From the NCBI GenBank assembly GCA_033977485.1, contig CM066994.1, forward strand, positions 83,514,871-83,578,870: DNA of 64,000 nt. Direction: 5' to 3'. Below are positions 11,320 through 21,424 of this stretch, piece after piece (the first letter of the stretch is position 1; every line of letters starts with the position of its first letter). The notes under the pieces were generated by a model. That model made no database searches. It was given only the letters and a program-made list of their open reading frames with translations, and had not been told where the DNA came from. This DNA comes from Hydrangea macrophylla. Its lineage: Eukaryota; Streptophyta; Magnoliopsida; Cornales; Hydrangeaceae. A program made the position numbers and the translations under genes.

Positions 11320-12784
11320 TGTTAGCCTTGAATTTATTTAAGGCATTATTTTTGTTTTGTTTTGATGATGACAAATCTAGTGATAATTGCATACTTTCAT
11401 TGGTTCTATTTCAATCAATTATCATGTCATTTTCGTTACGCTAATCTCTTGATTCATGTACTTAAATGTTCTAACTTTGTTTGAGATCATGAGATAGCAT
11501 GTGGTGAAGTCCAAGAGTGAGGGAGCTCAACAAGGATCAAGCTTGAAGACTTGAAGATTTTTTCATCCTTGGTTGAAGATTAGGATTTACGTGTAAGCAT
11601 TTTGATCAATCACTCATAGGGGCTCAAGTAACTTTAATTGAACTTTAGGATCCTTGCTCACACACTTTAAAATATGTTCAAGGACCTAAACATACTTAGA
11701 CCACTCAATAAATTCATTTCACAAAAGTTTTCAAAGTGGCTAAGTCAAAAGAAAGTACCTTTGCGCAGATAGGTCAACTTTAAATGCAAACCTAATCCAA
11801 TTGGTAAGGAATTAGATCTTGAGTTTTATATGGTTGAAAAGGTATTTGAATCTAGTTTCTGAATCTTCAAACGGATCACAAATATGAGTTTTGTAGAGGG
11901 AGTTATGGCCGTTTTAGTAAAGAGGTGTCAGTCTACCAAAATCTGCTTAAAACCAGTCGACTGATTTTTTAAGGGTCCAGTCTACTGGATTATGAAATCA
12001 GTCGACTGGGTGAACTTTTCAATTGACTGGACAGCCCTGAAATGGCCTCTTCACTGCTATAAACTTCCCAGTCGACTGAACCCTCGATCCAGTCGACTGG
12101 ACTGTGCTGAAACACATAACGGCTAGTTTTCTAACTCTCCAAATGTTGCTTTAAATATACCCAATCACTTCCAATGGCTATAATCTTTAAAAAGCTATAT
12201 ATAGGGATGTTTTTAAGGGTCATAAAGTGGTAAGAACATCAACCAAATCATTCAAACATTTTTTTTAATCATCATTCCCATTTGAGCCCTAGTTTGAGTG
12301 AAAAATCAATTTGCTTTAGTATTTGATTTGTATTTCTTTGAGAGTAAATTGTAGTGAGCTTTTATTTGTATTATCTACTCACTAAGGAGTTATTGTGTGA
12401 GCTTCAAATTGTATTATCCACTCTAGAGAGAGAGTTATCATTTGTACCCAAATCAATTGTAAAGAGTGAGGGTTAGTAACCCTTGTGTGCAAAGAAGAGG
12501 TGTTCTTCTTTGGGAGAGATTGAAGGCTCTTGTAACGGTTTGGTCTACACCCGTGAAGTAGATCGGATTAAAGGAATCCTCAAGAGGTGTTCTTGAGGAG
12601 TGGACGTAGGCCGCAGGGTGCGATTGCCGAACCACTTGAAAACTCGGTTTGCAAGTGTCTCTTCCCTTATCTCTTTACTTTATTATTTGTGATTGTGTTT
12701 AATTTGCAATTAAATTTTTAAAAGTTTAATTTCCGTTAAAACCTTATTCACCCTTCCTCTAAGGTTTCCACATTTGGGCCAACA
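11320..12784 (+). repeat. 5' LTR of gag-only element
   Basis: It starts TGTTAGCC and ends GGGCCAACA. A cluster of CAGTCGACTG palindromes and decayed variants lies at about 11945-12105, upstream of a TATATATAGGG box near 12198-12208. This arrangement suggests a U3 regulatory block followed by the transcription start. The segment near 12600 (GTGGACGTAGGC...GCCGAACCAC) recurs in opposite orientation at about 23395-23435 of another element. Confidence 0.93.
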
Positions 12785-12786
12785 AT

Positions 12787-12798
12787 TGGTATCAGAGC
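12787..12798 (+). promoter_or_regulatory. Primer binding site (tRNA-iMet)
   Basis: TGGTATCAGAGC is complementary to the 3' end of plant initiator methionine tRNA. It lies 2 bases after the end of the 5' LTR, where minus-strand cDNA synthesis would begin. Confidence 0.93.
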
Positions 12799-12850
12799 TT
12801 CGGCTCTTCTATTTTCAAAAAGTTTTTGAAAAATTTGAGTTAAGATCCAA

Positions 12851-13627
12851 ATGGAAACCAACACTTCCCGCATTCATTATAGTGAGGGTCACTCGGCAAA
12901 TAGACCACCGTGTTTTAATGGATCAAATTATGCTTATTGGAAAAATAGAATGAGAATCTATATGATTTCTCAAGATTTTGATTTATGGCAAATAGTGGTC
13001 AAAGGGTCTCATCTTCCTACAAAAATTTCAAATGGTATTACTATTTCAAAAACGGAAGATGAATATAATGATGCCGATAAGAAACTCATAAAATTGAATG
13101 CTATGGCAATGAATTTATTATATTGCGGTTTAGACCCAAATGAGTACAATAGAATTTCATCTTGCGAATCCGCAAAAGAAATTTGGGATAAACTTGAAGT
13201 GACTCATGAGGGAACAAGCCAAGTCAAAAAGTCAAAAATTAATTTGCTTGTTCAATCTTATGAAATGTTCAAAATGTTGCCTTTTGAGTCTATTGGTGAT
13301 ATGTCTACCTGTTTTACAACTATCATCAATAGCTTAAAAAATCTTGGTAAAGTTTATGCTAATGAAGAAATTGTTGAGAAAATTCTTAGGGCTTTACCAA
13401 AGCAATGGCAACCAAAGGTCACGGCTATCCGAGAAGCAAAAGATTTGACAAACTTGTCAATTGAACAACTCATGGGATCACTCATTACCCATGAAATGGA
13501 GTTAGCCGTGCTTGTCGAAGAAGACAAGAAAAAGGAGATCAAAAGAGGAGATAAGGCGTTGAAGTCCTCAACTCAAAGAAAAACGGAAAAGATCATGAGA
13601 ATGATGAGGATGAAGAAATGGCTTTGA
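12851..13627 (+). CDS. Gag N-terminal part (capsid-like domain 1)
   Basis: The 258-codon frame begins with ATG 52 bases after the primer site. Residues about 18-215 form a plant Copia gag (UBN2-type) domain, with PPCFNGSNYAYWKNRMRIYM at its start and IVEKILRALPKQW further on. The last 20 or so residues run out of frame. The natural continuation (acidic residues, then ALITQKFAKFLKKEK) is in the frame of the next entry, so one frameshift near 13585-13618 splits a single gag gene. The protein would form the cytoplasmic virus-like particle that packages element RNA. Confidence 0.85.
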   Translation: METNTSRIHYSEGHSANRPPCFNGSNYAYWKNRMRIYMISQDFDLWQIVVKGSHLPTKISNGITISKTEDEYNDADKKLIKLNAMAMNLLYCGLDPNEYNRISSCESAKEIWDKLEVTHEGTSQVKKSKINLLVQSYEMFKMLPFESIGDMSTCFTTIINSLKNLGKVYANEEIVEKILRALPKQWQPKVTAIREAKDLTNLSIEQLMGSLITHEMELAVLVEEDKKKEIKRGDKALKSSTQRKTEKIMRMMRMKKWL

Positions 13628-15138
13628 TCACCCAAAAATTCGCAAAGTTTCTAAAGAAAGAAAAATTGGGAAAGAAGCTTACTAAAGATGAACAATGCAA
13701 AAAGAAGGCAATGAAGGCCACTCAAAGTAGCTCTGAGAGTGAATCATCGGGCGACGACTCAAATGAAGATGAGATCGTCAATCTTTGCCTCATGACAATC
13801 GAAAATGGGGTAACCTCTACTTCTTGCTCTTTAAATGACTCCAATGATTTTCAAAATGTTAAGTCAAGTTCTATGGAAACAAAAGTTCAAGAAGGTTATT
13901 GCATCACAACTCCTCCATCGTTGAAAGATCATAAGTATGATCATTGGAAGAGGAGAATAGAAATTTATTTTATATCACTTGATATAGAAATTTATTTTAT
14001 ATCACTTGATATAGAAATTTATTTTATATCACTTGATATAAATCTTTGGAAAATTGTCAAAAATGGTTTTTCTCTTAAACCAAAGATTGAATGGAATGAA
14101 AATGATCAAAATAACTTTCTATTGAATCTTAGAGCCATGAAAATTCTATATACTTCCTTAGATGATAATTCATATTATAGAATTCGTTCATGCTCTAGTG
14201 CAAATGAAATTTGGTTATGTTTAGAAAATTTTCACATTACTACTAACCAAATTTGTGAAGAAGAAAGAGTGTGCCTATTTGCCAATGAAGAAGAGGATGA
14301 AAATGAGAAAATGGCAAAAAGGGACACTTGGGATGATGATGACTCATCCGATGATGACTCATGTGACCAAGTAGGTGCACAAGAGAATTTGGTAAACTCT
14401 AGCCCTACCTCTATGGTTGAATCTCCTAACTATAATGAGCTTCAATGTGCTTTTGAGGAATTACATGAGGAATTGGAGAATTTGGGATCTAAATATATAA
14501 CTCTTAAAAAGAATTTTTTCAAACTATCAAATGAGTTAAATATTTTGAAATCCCAAAATGAATCTTTGAAGATTGAAAATGAAAAACATGTTTTAAGAGC
14601 ACAATCTTCAAATGAGCTTGAAAAAGAAAATTTGGAGTTGAAAAAGCAATTAGATGAGTTAAAATCTCAAAATGAAATTTTGAGAAAAGAAAAGCTTGTT
14701 TCAACCAATCAACCTTCAAGTGAACTTATTGAAAAAGAAAAGGTTGAGTTGAGAAAGGAGGTGGATGATTTGACAAAAACTTTGGCAAAATTCACACAAA
14801 GTGAACAAAATTTGAATATGCTTTTGGGAAAGCAAAAATGTGTTTTTGACAAAGCCGGTTTGGGATTTAATCCCACATACAAAGAAAAGAAGTATAACAA
14901 TTTCTTTGCAAAATCTACTCCTTCAAGTTCAAACAATTCTCATAATAGCTTCTTTATTAAAGCTTCAAGCTCACATGATACCCTCCCCCATGTAACTTGT
15001 CATTATTGTATGAAAAAGGGGCATGTTAATTATAAATGTTCATTTCATAAGAAAATTAACATGATTTGGGTTGTAAAAGGATCCTCTCCTAACTTCTCGG
15101 CAAATGTTGCATCCAAGAGGTGCTTGGACAATGGTTAA
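13618..15138 (+). CDS. Gag C-terminal part with second capsid-like domain, coiled coil and CCHC
   Basis: The 506-codon frame continues gag after a frameshift. Residues 1-35 are the basic linker that follows the capsid domain. Residues 37-60 are Ser/Asp/Glu-rich. Residues 98-205 repeat the start of a gag domain (PPSLKDHKYDHWKRRIEIYF, then IRSCSSANEIW), which is unusual. Residues 114-140 are a perfect triple repeat of IEIYFISLD. Residues 275-400 form a long coiled coil rich in Leu, Glu and Lys. Residues 461-474 are a CCHC zinc knuckle (C461, C464, H469, C474). The protein ends at ASKRCLDNG, where a protease would normally start. A Sirevirus-type gag often has a coiled coil, which supports that assignment. 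Confidence 0.85.
   Translation: MALITQKFAKFLKKEKLGKKLTKDEQCKKKAMKATQSSSESESSGDDSNEDEIVNLCLMTIENGVTSTSCSLNDSNDFQNVKSSSMETKVQEGYCITTPPSLKDHKYDHWKRRIEIYFISLDIEIYFISLDIEIYFISLDINLWKIVKNGFSLKPKIEWNENDQNNFLLNLRAMKILYTSLDDNSYYRIRSCSSANEIWLCLENFHITTNQICEEERVCLFANEEEDENEKMAKRDTWDDDDSSDDDSCDQVGAQENLVNSSPTSMVESPNYNELQCAFEELHEELENLGSKYITLKKNFFKLSNELNILKSQNESLKIENEKHVLRAQSSNELEKENLELKKQLDELKSQNEILRKEKLVSTNQPSSELIEKEKVELRKEVDDLTKTLAKFTQSEQNLNMLLGKQKCVFDKAGLGFNPTYKEKKYNNFFAKSTPSSSNNSHNSFFIKASSSHDTLPHVTCHYCMKKGHVNYKCSFHKKINMIWVVKGSSPNFSANVASKRCLDNG
13957..14037 (+). repeat. 27-bp in-frame triplication inside gag
   Basis: Three consecutive identical 27-bp units (starting ATAGAAATTTATTTTATATC) encode IEIYFISLD three times. 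The length is a multiple of 3, so the frame is kept. The copies look identical, so the expansion is recent. Confidence 0.95.
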
Positions 15139-15810
15139 ATCTTTTACCTTAAGCCTAGTAGGAGTAGGTTAGATTAACTTGTTTTGATATTTCTCTTGAT
15201 TTTGATAGCATGCTAATTATGTTTGATTTATCACATTAACTTGCTTTGATCATGAAATCATGCTTACTTTTCAAATGACATGTTGTTTTGATGTTCATAG
15301 CTATCACATCATCCTAAGGAGAAAATGCATAATGTTGATCCTATAAATTGGTATTCATTCGTATATGTATATGTTGAGGGGGAACATATTATTATTTTAG
15401 TTTGCTTGATTTCTTGGTATCATGATATTATGCTCACTTTAGTTACTTTTGGTACCATATTTTGGCAATTTGGTATCTTATTGCTTCCATGATTTGTTAA
15501 CTTGAGTTTTCCTTGGTATCATTCTATTGCATATCTTGAGGGGGAACTTTTAGTTCCAATCCCCAATCTTTTTGTTGTTGTCAAAAATGGGGAAAATGAA
15601 TAGAGAAGATCTTTAAAAGCGGGAAAATGCTTGAGAGAATATGAAAATGATAGAACTTTTGAAAGGGAGAATGTTTTTAGAAAGTTATCATTCTTGGACT
15701 CATACTTTGGAATTCTTGTTACTTTGAATGATAACATGAAAATGACACTTATTGTACTTTAATTGCTATATCTCTATTGCATATTTTGACATCATCAAAA
15801 AGGGGGAAAT
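15139..15810 (+). promoter_or_regulatory. 3' untranslated region with multiple polypurine tracts
   Basis: Between the gag stop and the 3' LTR there are three purine tracts: TTGAGGGGGAAC near 15374 and again near 15537, and AAAAAGGGGGAAAT at 15797-15810, directly against the LTR. The last is the functional position for plus-strand priming. Repeated upstream tracts of this kind are a known Sirevirus feature and are the main reason for that assignment. Confidence 0.8.
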
Positions 15811-17274
15811 TGTTAGCCTTGAATTTATTTAAGGCATTATTTTTGTTTTGTTTTGATGATGACAAATCTAGTAATAATTGCATACTTTCATTGGTTCTAT
15901 TTCAATCAATTATCATGTCATTTTTGTTACGCTAATCTCTTGATTCATGTACTTAAATGTTCTAACTTTGTTTGAGATCATGAGATAGCATGTGGTGAAG
16001 TCCAAGAGTGAGGGAGCTCAACAAGGATCAAGCTTGAAGACTTGAAGATTTTTTCATCCTTGGTTGAAGATTAGGATTTACGTGTAAGCATTTTGATCAA
16101 TCACTCATAGGGGCTCAAGTAACTTTAATTGAACTTTAGGATCCTTGCTCACACACTTTAAAATATGTTCAAGGACCTAAACATACTTAGACCACTCAAT
16201 AAATTCATTTCACAAAAGTTTTCAAAGTGGCTAAGTCAAAAGAAAGTACCTTTGGGCAGATAGGTCAACTTTAAATGCAAACCTGATCCAATTGGTAAGG
16301 AATTAGATCTTGAGTTTTATATGGTTGGAAAGGTATTTGAATCTAGTTTCCAAATCTTCAAACGGATCACAAATACGAGTTTTGTACAGGGAGTTATGGC
16401 CGTTTTAGTAAAGAGGTGTCAGTCTGCCAAAATCTGCTTAAAACCAGTCGACTGATTTTTTAAGGGTCCAGTTGACTGGATTGTGAAATCAGTCGACTGG
16501 GTGAACTTTTCAGTCAACTAGACAGCCCTCAAATGGCCTCTTCACTGCTATAAACTTCCCAGTCGACTGAACCCTCGATCCAGTCGACTGGACTGTGCTG
16601 AAACACATAACGGCTCGTTTTCTAACTCTCCAAATGTTGCTTTAAATATACCCAATCACTTCCAACGGCTATAATCTTTAAAAAGCTATATATAGGGATG
16701 TTTTTAAGGGTCATAAAGTGGTAAGAACATCAACCAAATCATTCAAACATCTTGTTTAATCATCATTCCCATTTGAGCCCTAGTTTGAGTGAAAAATCAA
16801 TTTGCTCTAGTATTTGATTTGTATTTCTTTGAGAGTAAATTGTAGTGAGCTTTTATTTGTATTATCTACTCACTAAGGAGTTATTGTGTGAGCTTCAAAT
16901 TGTATTATCCACTCTAGAGAGAGAGTTATCATTTGTACCCAAATCAATTGTAAAGAGTGAGGGTTAGTAACCCTTGTGTGCAAAGAAGAGGTTTTCTTCT
17001 TTGGGAGAGATTGAAGGCTCTTGTAACGGTTTGGTCTACACCCATGAAGTAGATCGGATTAAAGGAATCCTCAAGAGGTGTTCTTGAGGAGTGGACGTAG
17101 GCCGCGGGGTGCGATTGCCGAACCACTTGAAAACTCGGTTTGCAAGTGTCTCTTCCCTTATCTCTTTACTTTATTATTTGTGATTGTGTTTAATTTGCAA
17201 TTAAGTTTTAAAAGTTTAATTTCCGCTAAAACCTTATTCACCCCCCCTCTAAGGTTTCCACATTTGGGCCAACA
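15811..17274 (+). repeat. 3' LTR of gag-only element
   Basis: It is nearly identical to 11320-12784, with about 29 substitutions and one short indel by hand comparison. It has the same TGTTAGCC start, CAGTCGACTG array (about 16445-16590) and GGGCCAACA end. It is followed directly by the duplicated target TGGCC. Confidence 0.93.
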
Positions 17275-17617
17275 TGGCCCATCTCCCAACAAGTATAATA
17301 GTTGGAAGGAAATGGCTGTGATACATCCCAACAATAATGGGTGGTATAGGCCGCACCATGCATCCCATCTAAGGGTTGGGATTAATCCATAAAGCTAATC
17401 TAATGGCTAGGATTAATCCATAAAGGTAAAAGTTGACTCTGTACAGCTAAGAAGAAGGACAGTTGGCGCATTAAATGCGCTATTGACTAGTGCAGCCGGT
17501 CATTTTCACTCCTTGTGTTGTAAATGTTGTTCCTGTGTAATAAAACTTGTTCCTGTATTAATAAGACTCGTTTCTGTGTAAGGAAAAGTTGTTCATGAGG
17601 ACAATTTTTGGACATAA

Positions 17618-17738
17618 TTGTACCTAATGTAACCAATGTGGTACCATATCAGTGTTCCTTTGTAGAATTTAAGTGACACACTTGTACCTAATGTAACCAA
17701 TGTGGTACCATACCAATATTCCTTTGTAGAATTTAAGG
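17618..17738. repeat. Two tandem copies of a 64-bp unit
   Basis: A unit starting TTGTACCTAATGTAACCAAT occurs at 17618 and again at 17682 with few differences. Nearby, a CCTAGGAT-containing unit is also doubled (about 17770-17815). No coding was seen. Confidence 0.85.
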
Positions 17739-17880
17739 TTGTTATTAAATAACAACACACCAACCACACAAATCCTAGGATAACACACCAACCACTATAA
17801 TCCTAGGATTATTTTGAAAAACTTCACTCTTCCAAACCAATTTAACTGTAGCTATTTCTTGGAGAAAGAAGATTTATTTT

Positions 17881-18060
17881 AGGAGCACGAGAGAGTGATT
17901 TGTTGAAAAAAAAAAATAGATGTGAAGGTTGAAGGTTTTTTTGGAGCACGAGAGAGAGGACAATAGTTTGTTGTTTAAAAAAAAAGAGGTGAAGATTTTT
18001 TTTGGAGCACAAGAGAGAAGACAATACGTTGTTGTAAAAAATAAAAAAAGAGCTAAACAT
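17881..18060. repeat. Three tandem copies of a ~61-bp GGAGCAC unit
   Basis: Copies begin with GGAGCAC(G/A)AGAGAG at about 17882, 17943 and 18004. Each is followed by a TTGTTG motif, an A-rich run and GAAG. Beyond it, to about 18320, the sequence is AT-rich with no recognisable feature. Confidence 0.8.
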
Positions 18061-18524
18061 TTTTATGTTCTTACTTTGTATTTATTTATTTTTATTGTAA
18101 GATTTGTAGAAATACGAGTGTTTCTTACTTTATTTGTGACAAAAATAAATATTAGTGAAGTAAAAATAAATAAGAGTTGACTTACTTAATTTGTGAAAAA
18201 AATTAATATTAGTAAATAAGTGTGTTCTTTATTAGTATAAAAAAAATTAGTTAAGTGAAAATAAATAAGATACACCATTGAAATAAATTTTGAAATGTAT
18301 TTTCTTACAAACATTTATATGTTAATCATGAAACAACTAGGGTACAAAAATGGTACATAATATCTTAATCATGAAACAATAATGGAACAATATTTATTTA
18401 ATGTATCTACAAACATATTTAGGAATAAGAATGTTCTTACTATATTAGTACAAAAAAAAAGTGAAGAAGATTAGTGAATTAATAATACGAAAATAGTAAG
18501 GGAAAAAGAAGGAAACAAAATTTC

Positions 18525-18925
18525 TTCATCAGGGAACAAGTAGGGTACATAATATATTAATCACGAAACAGTTACAGTACAATATTTCTTAATCATGAAA
18601 CAGCTAGGGTACAATATATTTAATCATGGAACATTAAGGGTACAGAATTCCTTAATGAAGAAACAATAAGGGTACAGAATTTCTTGATTATAAAACAATA
18701 AGGGTACAGAATTCCTTAATGAAGAAACAACAAGGGTACATAATTTTTTGATTATGAAACAATAAGGGTACAAAATTCCTTAATCAAGAAACAACAAGGG
18801 TACAAAATTTCTTAATTATGAAACAATAAGGGTACAGAATTTCTTAATCAAGAAACAATAAGAGTACATAGTTTCTTAATTATGGAACATTAAGGAAATA
18901 ATATTTCTTAACCATGTAATTCATA
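18525..18925. repeat. 32-bp minisatellite, array A
   Basis: About 12 head-to-tail copies of a 32-bp unit with the core GAAACAATAAGGGTACA followed by GAATTTCTTAAT. More degenerate copies extend left to about 18320. The array lies directly 3' (minus-strand sense) of the small ORF at 18929-19243. A second array of the same unit occurs at 19572-19985. Confidence 0.93.
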
Positions 18926-18928
18926 ACA

Positions 18929-19243
18929 TCATTCATAAAGGATGTCCAAACTAGATAGATCGCCACAGTATTCATAGCAACAGAAAGGCTGTCCATTATC
19001 TCTGATTAGACACTCAGGAAGAACTGCACTGTTTGGTAGTCGAGTGTGAGCGTCGCCAATGATTATGTGGCCAAAATTGGAGAAAGAAAAATTAGAAGGT
19101 ATTGCGGTGTTGACAAAAAGACATCTTTTGCCATGCCAAGTTTGTCCTTTAGGATCTGTGTAAGAGCAATCGGTAATTGAAGGAGCATTACTAGCCCTTC
19201 TTCCCCTTCCTGCACTTCTCCCTCCACCTCTACCTCTTCTCAC
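18929..19243 (-). pseudogene. Small ORF of unknown family, tandem copy A
   Basis: This minus-strand frame is open for over 100 codons, but no ATG starts it in frame. Upstream the frame stays open to a TAA about 80 bases further on. It has an Arg/Gly-rich start (GRGGGRSAGRGRR), a middle part with TDPKGQTWHGKRC, and a Cys-rich end with ECLIRDNGQPFCCYEYCGD. The last 30 or so residues match the end of the ORF at 20048-20365. A TATAAAA box lies upstream near 19310. The product and function are unknown. Confidence 0.4.
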
Positions 19244-19571
19244 CCTAGGAGATTTGAGTACACAGTATAGAGTATGAATTGTGTTGTTGCTTGCAACTCC
19301 TATTGCTTTTTATAGAATATGATTTGTGCTGTTGCTTGAAACTGAAAATGACTACACCTACTATCACTAAGGATTTCATAGAAGGGACAGTACTATGAAT
19401 AAGATACGATGGACAGTTCCAGTGAGTTGTTATTTCACGGACAGTTCTAGTGAGTTGTCAACATCTATCAATCACTTAAAAAGTTAAAGTTTTAGTCAGA
19501 TCACTGAAAAAGATGTCATTTTACGAAACGCTACAGTAGGACTGTTGGGTCCATGTAGTATATATCCATAT

Positions 19572-19985
19572 ATAATCAAGAAACAACAAAGGTGCAGAAT
19601 TTCTTAATCAAGAAACAACAAAGGTACACAATTTCTTACTCAAGAAACAACAAGGGTACATAATTTCTTAATCAAGAAACAACAAAGGTACATAATTTCT
19701 TACTCATTAAACAATAAGGGTACATAATTTCTTACTCAAGAAGAAATAAGGGTACAGAATTTCTTAATCAAGAAACAACAAAGGTGCAGAATTTATTAAT
19801 CATGAAACAATAAGGGTACAGAATTTTTTAATCATGAAACAATAAGGGTACATAATTTCTTAATCAAGAAACAGTTAGGGTGCAATAATTTTTAATCATG
19901 AAACAATAAGGGTACATTAAGGGTACATAGTTTCTTAGTCATGGAACATTAAGGAAACAATATTTCTTAATCATGGAATTCATAT
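19572..19985. repeat. 32-bp minisatellite, array B
   Basis: About 12 copies of the same 32-bp unit as array A (core CAAGAAACAACAAAGGTACA plus AATTTCTTA). One copy near 19910 contains a partial internal duplication. The array lies immediately 3' (minus sense) of small ORF copy B and abuts the 5' end of unit A. Confidence 0.93.
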
Positions 19986-20047
19986 CATCATTCAGAAAGG
20001 ATGTCCAAACCAGATAGATCGCCATAGTATTCATAACAACAGAAAGG

Positions 20048-20365
20048 CTATCCATCATCTCTAATTAGACACCCAGGAAGAAAACGTTGAAAATCCTCAT
20101 CAACAACATCTTCACTATAATCCAGTAGATTGTGATATACATTAGCGTAACATGGATCATATTCAATATCTTGTATGACAAAGAATGGTGGGTCGTAATA
20201 CTTTTTTGCATCTTCGATTGTGTGAAAACGATGCAATCGTCGTTTCATCTGTCGAATATCTTGCTTCAACAAACGTATGACTCCATCGTCATCCCTATTC
20301 ATATTTGGATTATCTTCAATATCTTGTATGGCAAAGACTGTTGGGTCCATGTAGTATATATCCAT
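20048..20365 (-). pseudogene. Small ORF of unknown family, tandem copy B
   Basis: The minus-strand ATG frame of 105 codons starts MDIYYMDPTVFAIQDIED. It contains an internal repeat of that start (YYDPPFFVIQDIEYDP about 50 residues later). It ends at a TAG where copy A has CAG (Gln). If read through, the frame continues PFCCYEY-GDL to a stop near 19991, as in copy A. A perfect 30-bp block at 20338-20367, covering the start codon, also occurs at 19542-19571. The two copies share both ends but have unrelated middles. The function is unknown. Confidence 0.4.
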
Positions 20366-20420
20366 ATTTTTTTGGTAGGATTTCTATGTCAAAACAATTG
20401 CATACTTGCATAGAATTAGT

Positions 20421-20792
20421 AGTGCAATTCGCACATTTACATAGACCATTGCAAAAAACTTTAAAAAATAGAGGGGTAAATATGTAAATTATTTTAATTT
20501 CCAGGGGCCAAGATGTATATTATCCAAAAATTTAGAGACAAAATCAGAATTTTTGAAATTTTTTGGGTGAGTTGGATTAAAATTAGTGGTACAATATGTA
20601 CATTTACATAGACCATTACATAAAAATAAAAATTTGAGGGGTGAATACATAAATTAATTTCATTTGCAGGGGCCAAAATGTATAACATCCAAAAATTTAG
20701 AGGCAAAATCAGAATTCTTGAAATTGGGGGGGGGGGGGGGGGGGAGGGCAGGCTCCCCTTGGCCTCCATGTGGCTCCGCATCTGCACGTGAG

Positions 20793-20836
<44 letters not shown>
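20421..20836. repeat. Tandem duplication of a ~165-bp unit, then poly-G and poly-T runs
   Basis: A unit containing ACATTTACATAGACCATT and GGGGCCAA-ATGTATA occurs at about 20421-20563 and again at about 20588-20727. It is followed by a run of about 18 G (20727-20744) and about 37 T (20799-20836). These homopolymers are where assembly errors are most likely. Confidence 0.8.
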
Positions 20837-20837
<1 letters not shown>

Positions 20838-21130
20838 TGGCTGAGATTCATGTGGGAATGGAATGGACATTACTTAAGTTTTGATAAAGAATATTGCACA
20901 TTTATGCTTAAATGGAAATAGTCATTCCAAAAGAAATGTCCAATCCACTATATCTAGTCACATCAAATACCGTAATGGAATGAACAAAGAAATGACTAAT
21001 CCAAACCGAAGTTCATTCATGTCTGTCAAACGTACCTTTAACACTTTTAGGATCATATACATTGTTACATAACAATTGTACCACATTCTGTGACAATTAT
21101 TAATGGTACTACATATCATTGCATGTGGAA

Positions 21131-21424
21131 CCTTATGGCATATGTTAAGGATCTAAAAGTGAAATAAATAAGGGAGACAAACACAGAACCCCACACCGAA
21201 CACTGAAACCCACACTGTATCCTTTATTTATTTCCATTTTTAAAACCTTAACATCTGCCCTAAAGACACATGTTAACATGTGCCTTTAGGGCATATGTTA
21301 TGGTTCCAAAAGTGGAAATAAACAAGGGAGACAAATATTGAACCCCACACCGGACACTAAAACCCACACTGTATCCTTTGTTTATTTCAACTTTTAGAGC
21401 CTTAACATTTGCCCTAAGGGAAAA
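21131..21424. mobile_element. Two fold-back MITE units in tandem
   Basis: Each unit of about 135-140 bp starts GGCATATGTTA-GG, followed by AAAGTG-AAATAAA-AAGG. It ends with the inverted counterpart CCTTT-TTTATTT--A-TTTTA-A-CCTTAACAT-TGCCCTAA. The units are at about 21131-21267 and 21284-21424. Between them is a near-perfect palindrome (CCTAAAG...CTTTAGG, 21261-21290). No transposase coding was found; the target duplication is unclear. Confidence 0.7.

Larger units (their letters stand above)
11320..17274 (+). mobile_element. Gag-only, Sirevirus-like Copia LTR retrotransposon
   Basis: The element has two LTRs of 1465 and 1464 bp, an exact 5-bp target duplication TGGCC (11315-11319 and 17275-17279), a tRNA-iMet primer site directly after the 5' LTR and purine tracts before the 3' LTR. 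The interior is only about 3 kb and encodes gag with a coiled coil and a CCHC knuckle. There is no protease, integrase, RT or RNase H. The coding stops with CLDNG, which resembles the start of the Copia protease motif, so pol appears deleted from that point. By hand count the LTRs differ at about 29 positions (about 2%), mostly transitions. It must have moved with enzymes from an autonomous relative. Confidence 0.92.

Noticed and set aside
18525..19985. CRISPR-like regularity of the 32-bp repeats
   Set aside because: The units are directly tandem with no unique spacers, and the genome is a plant nuclear one. It is a minisatellite.
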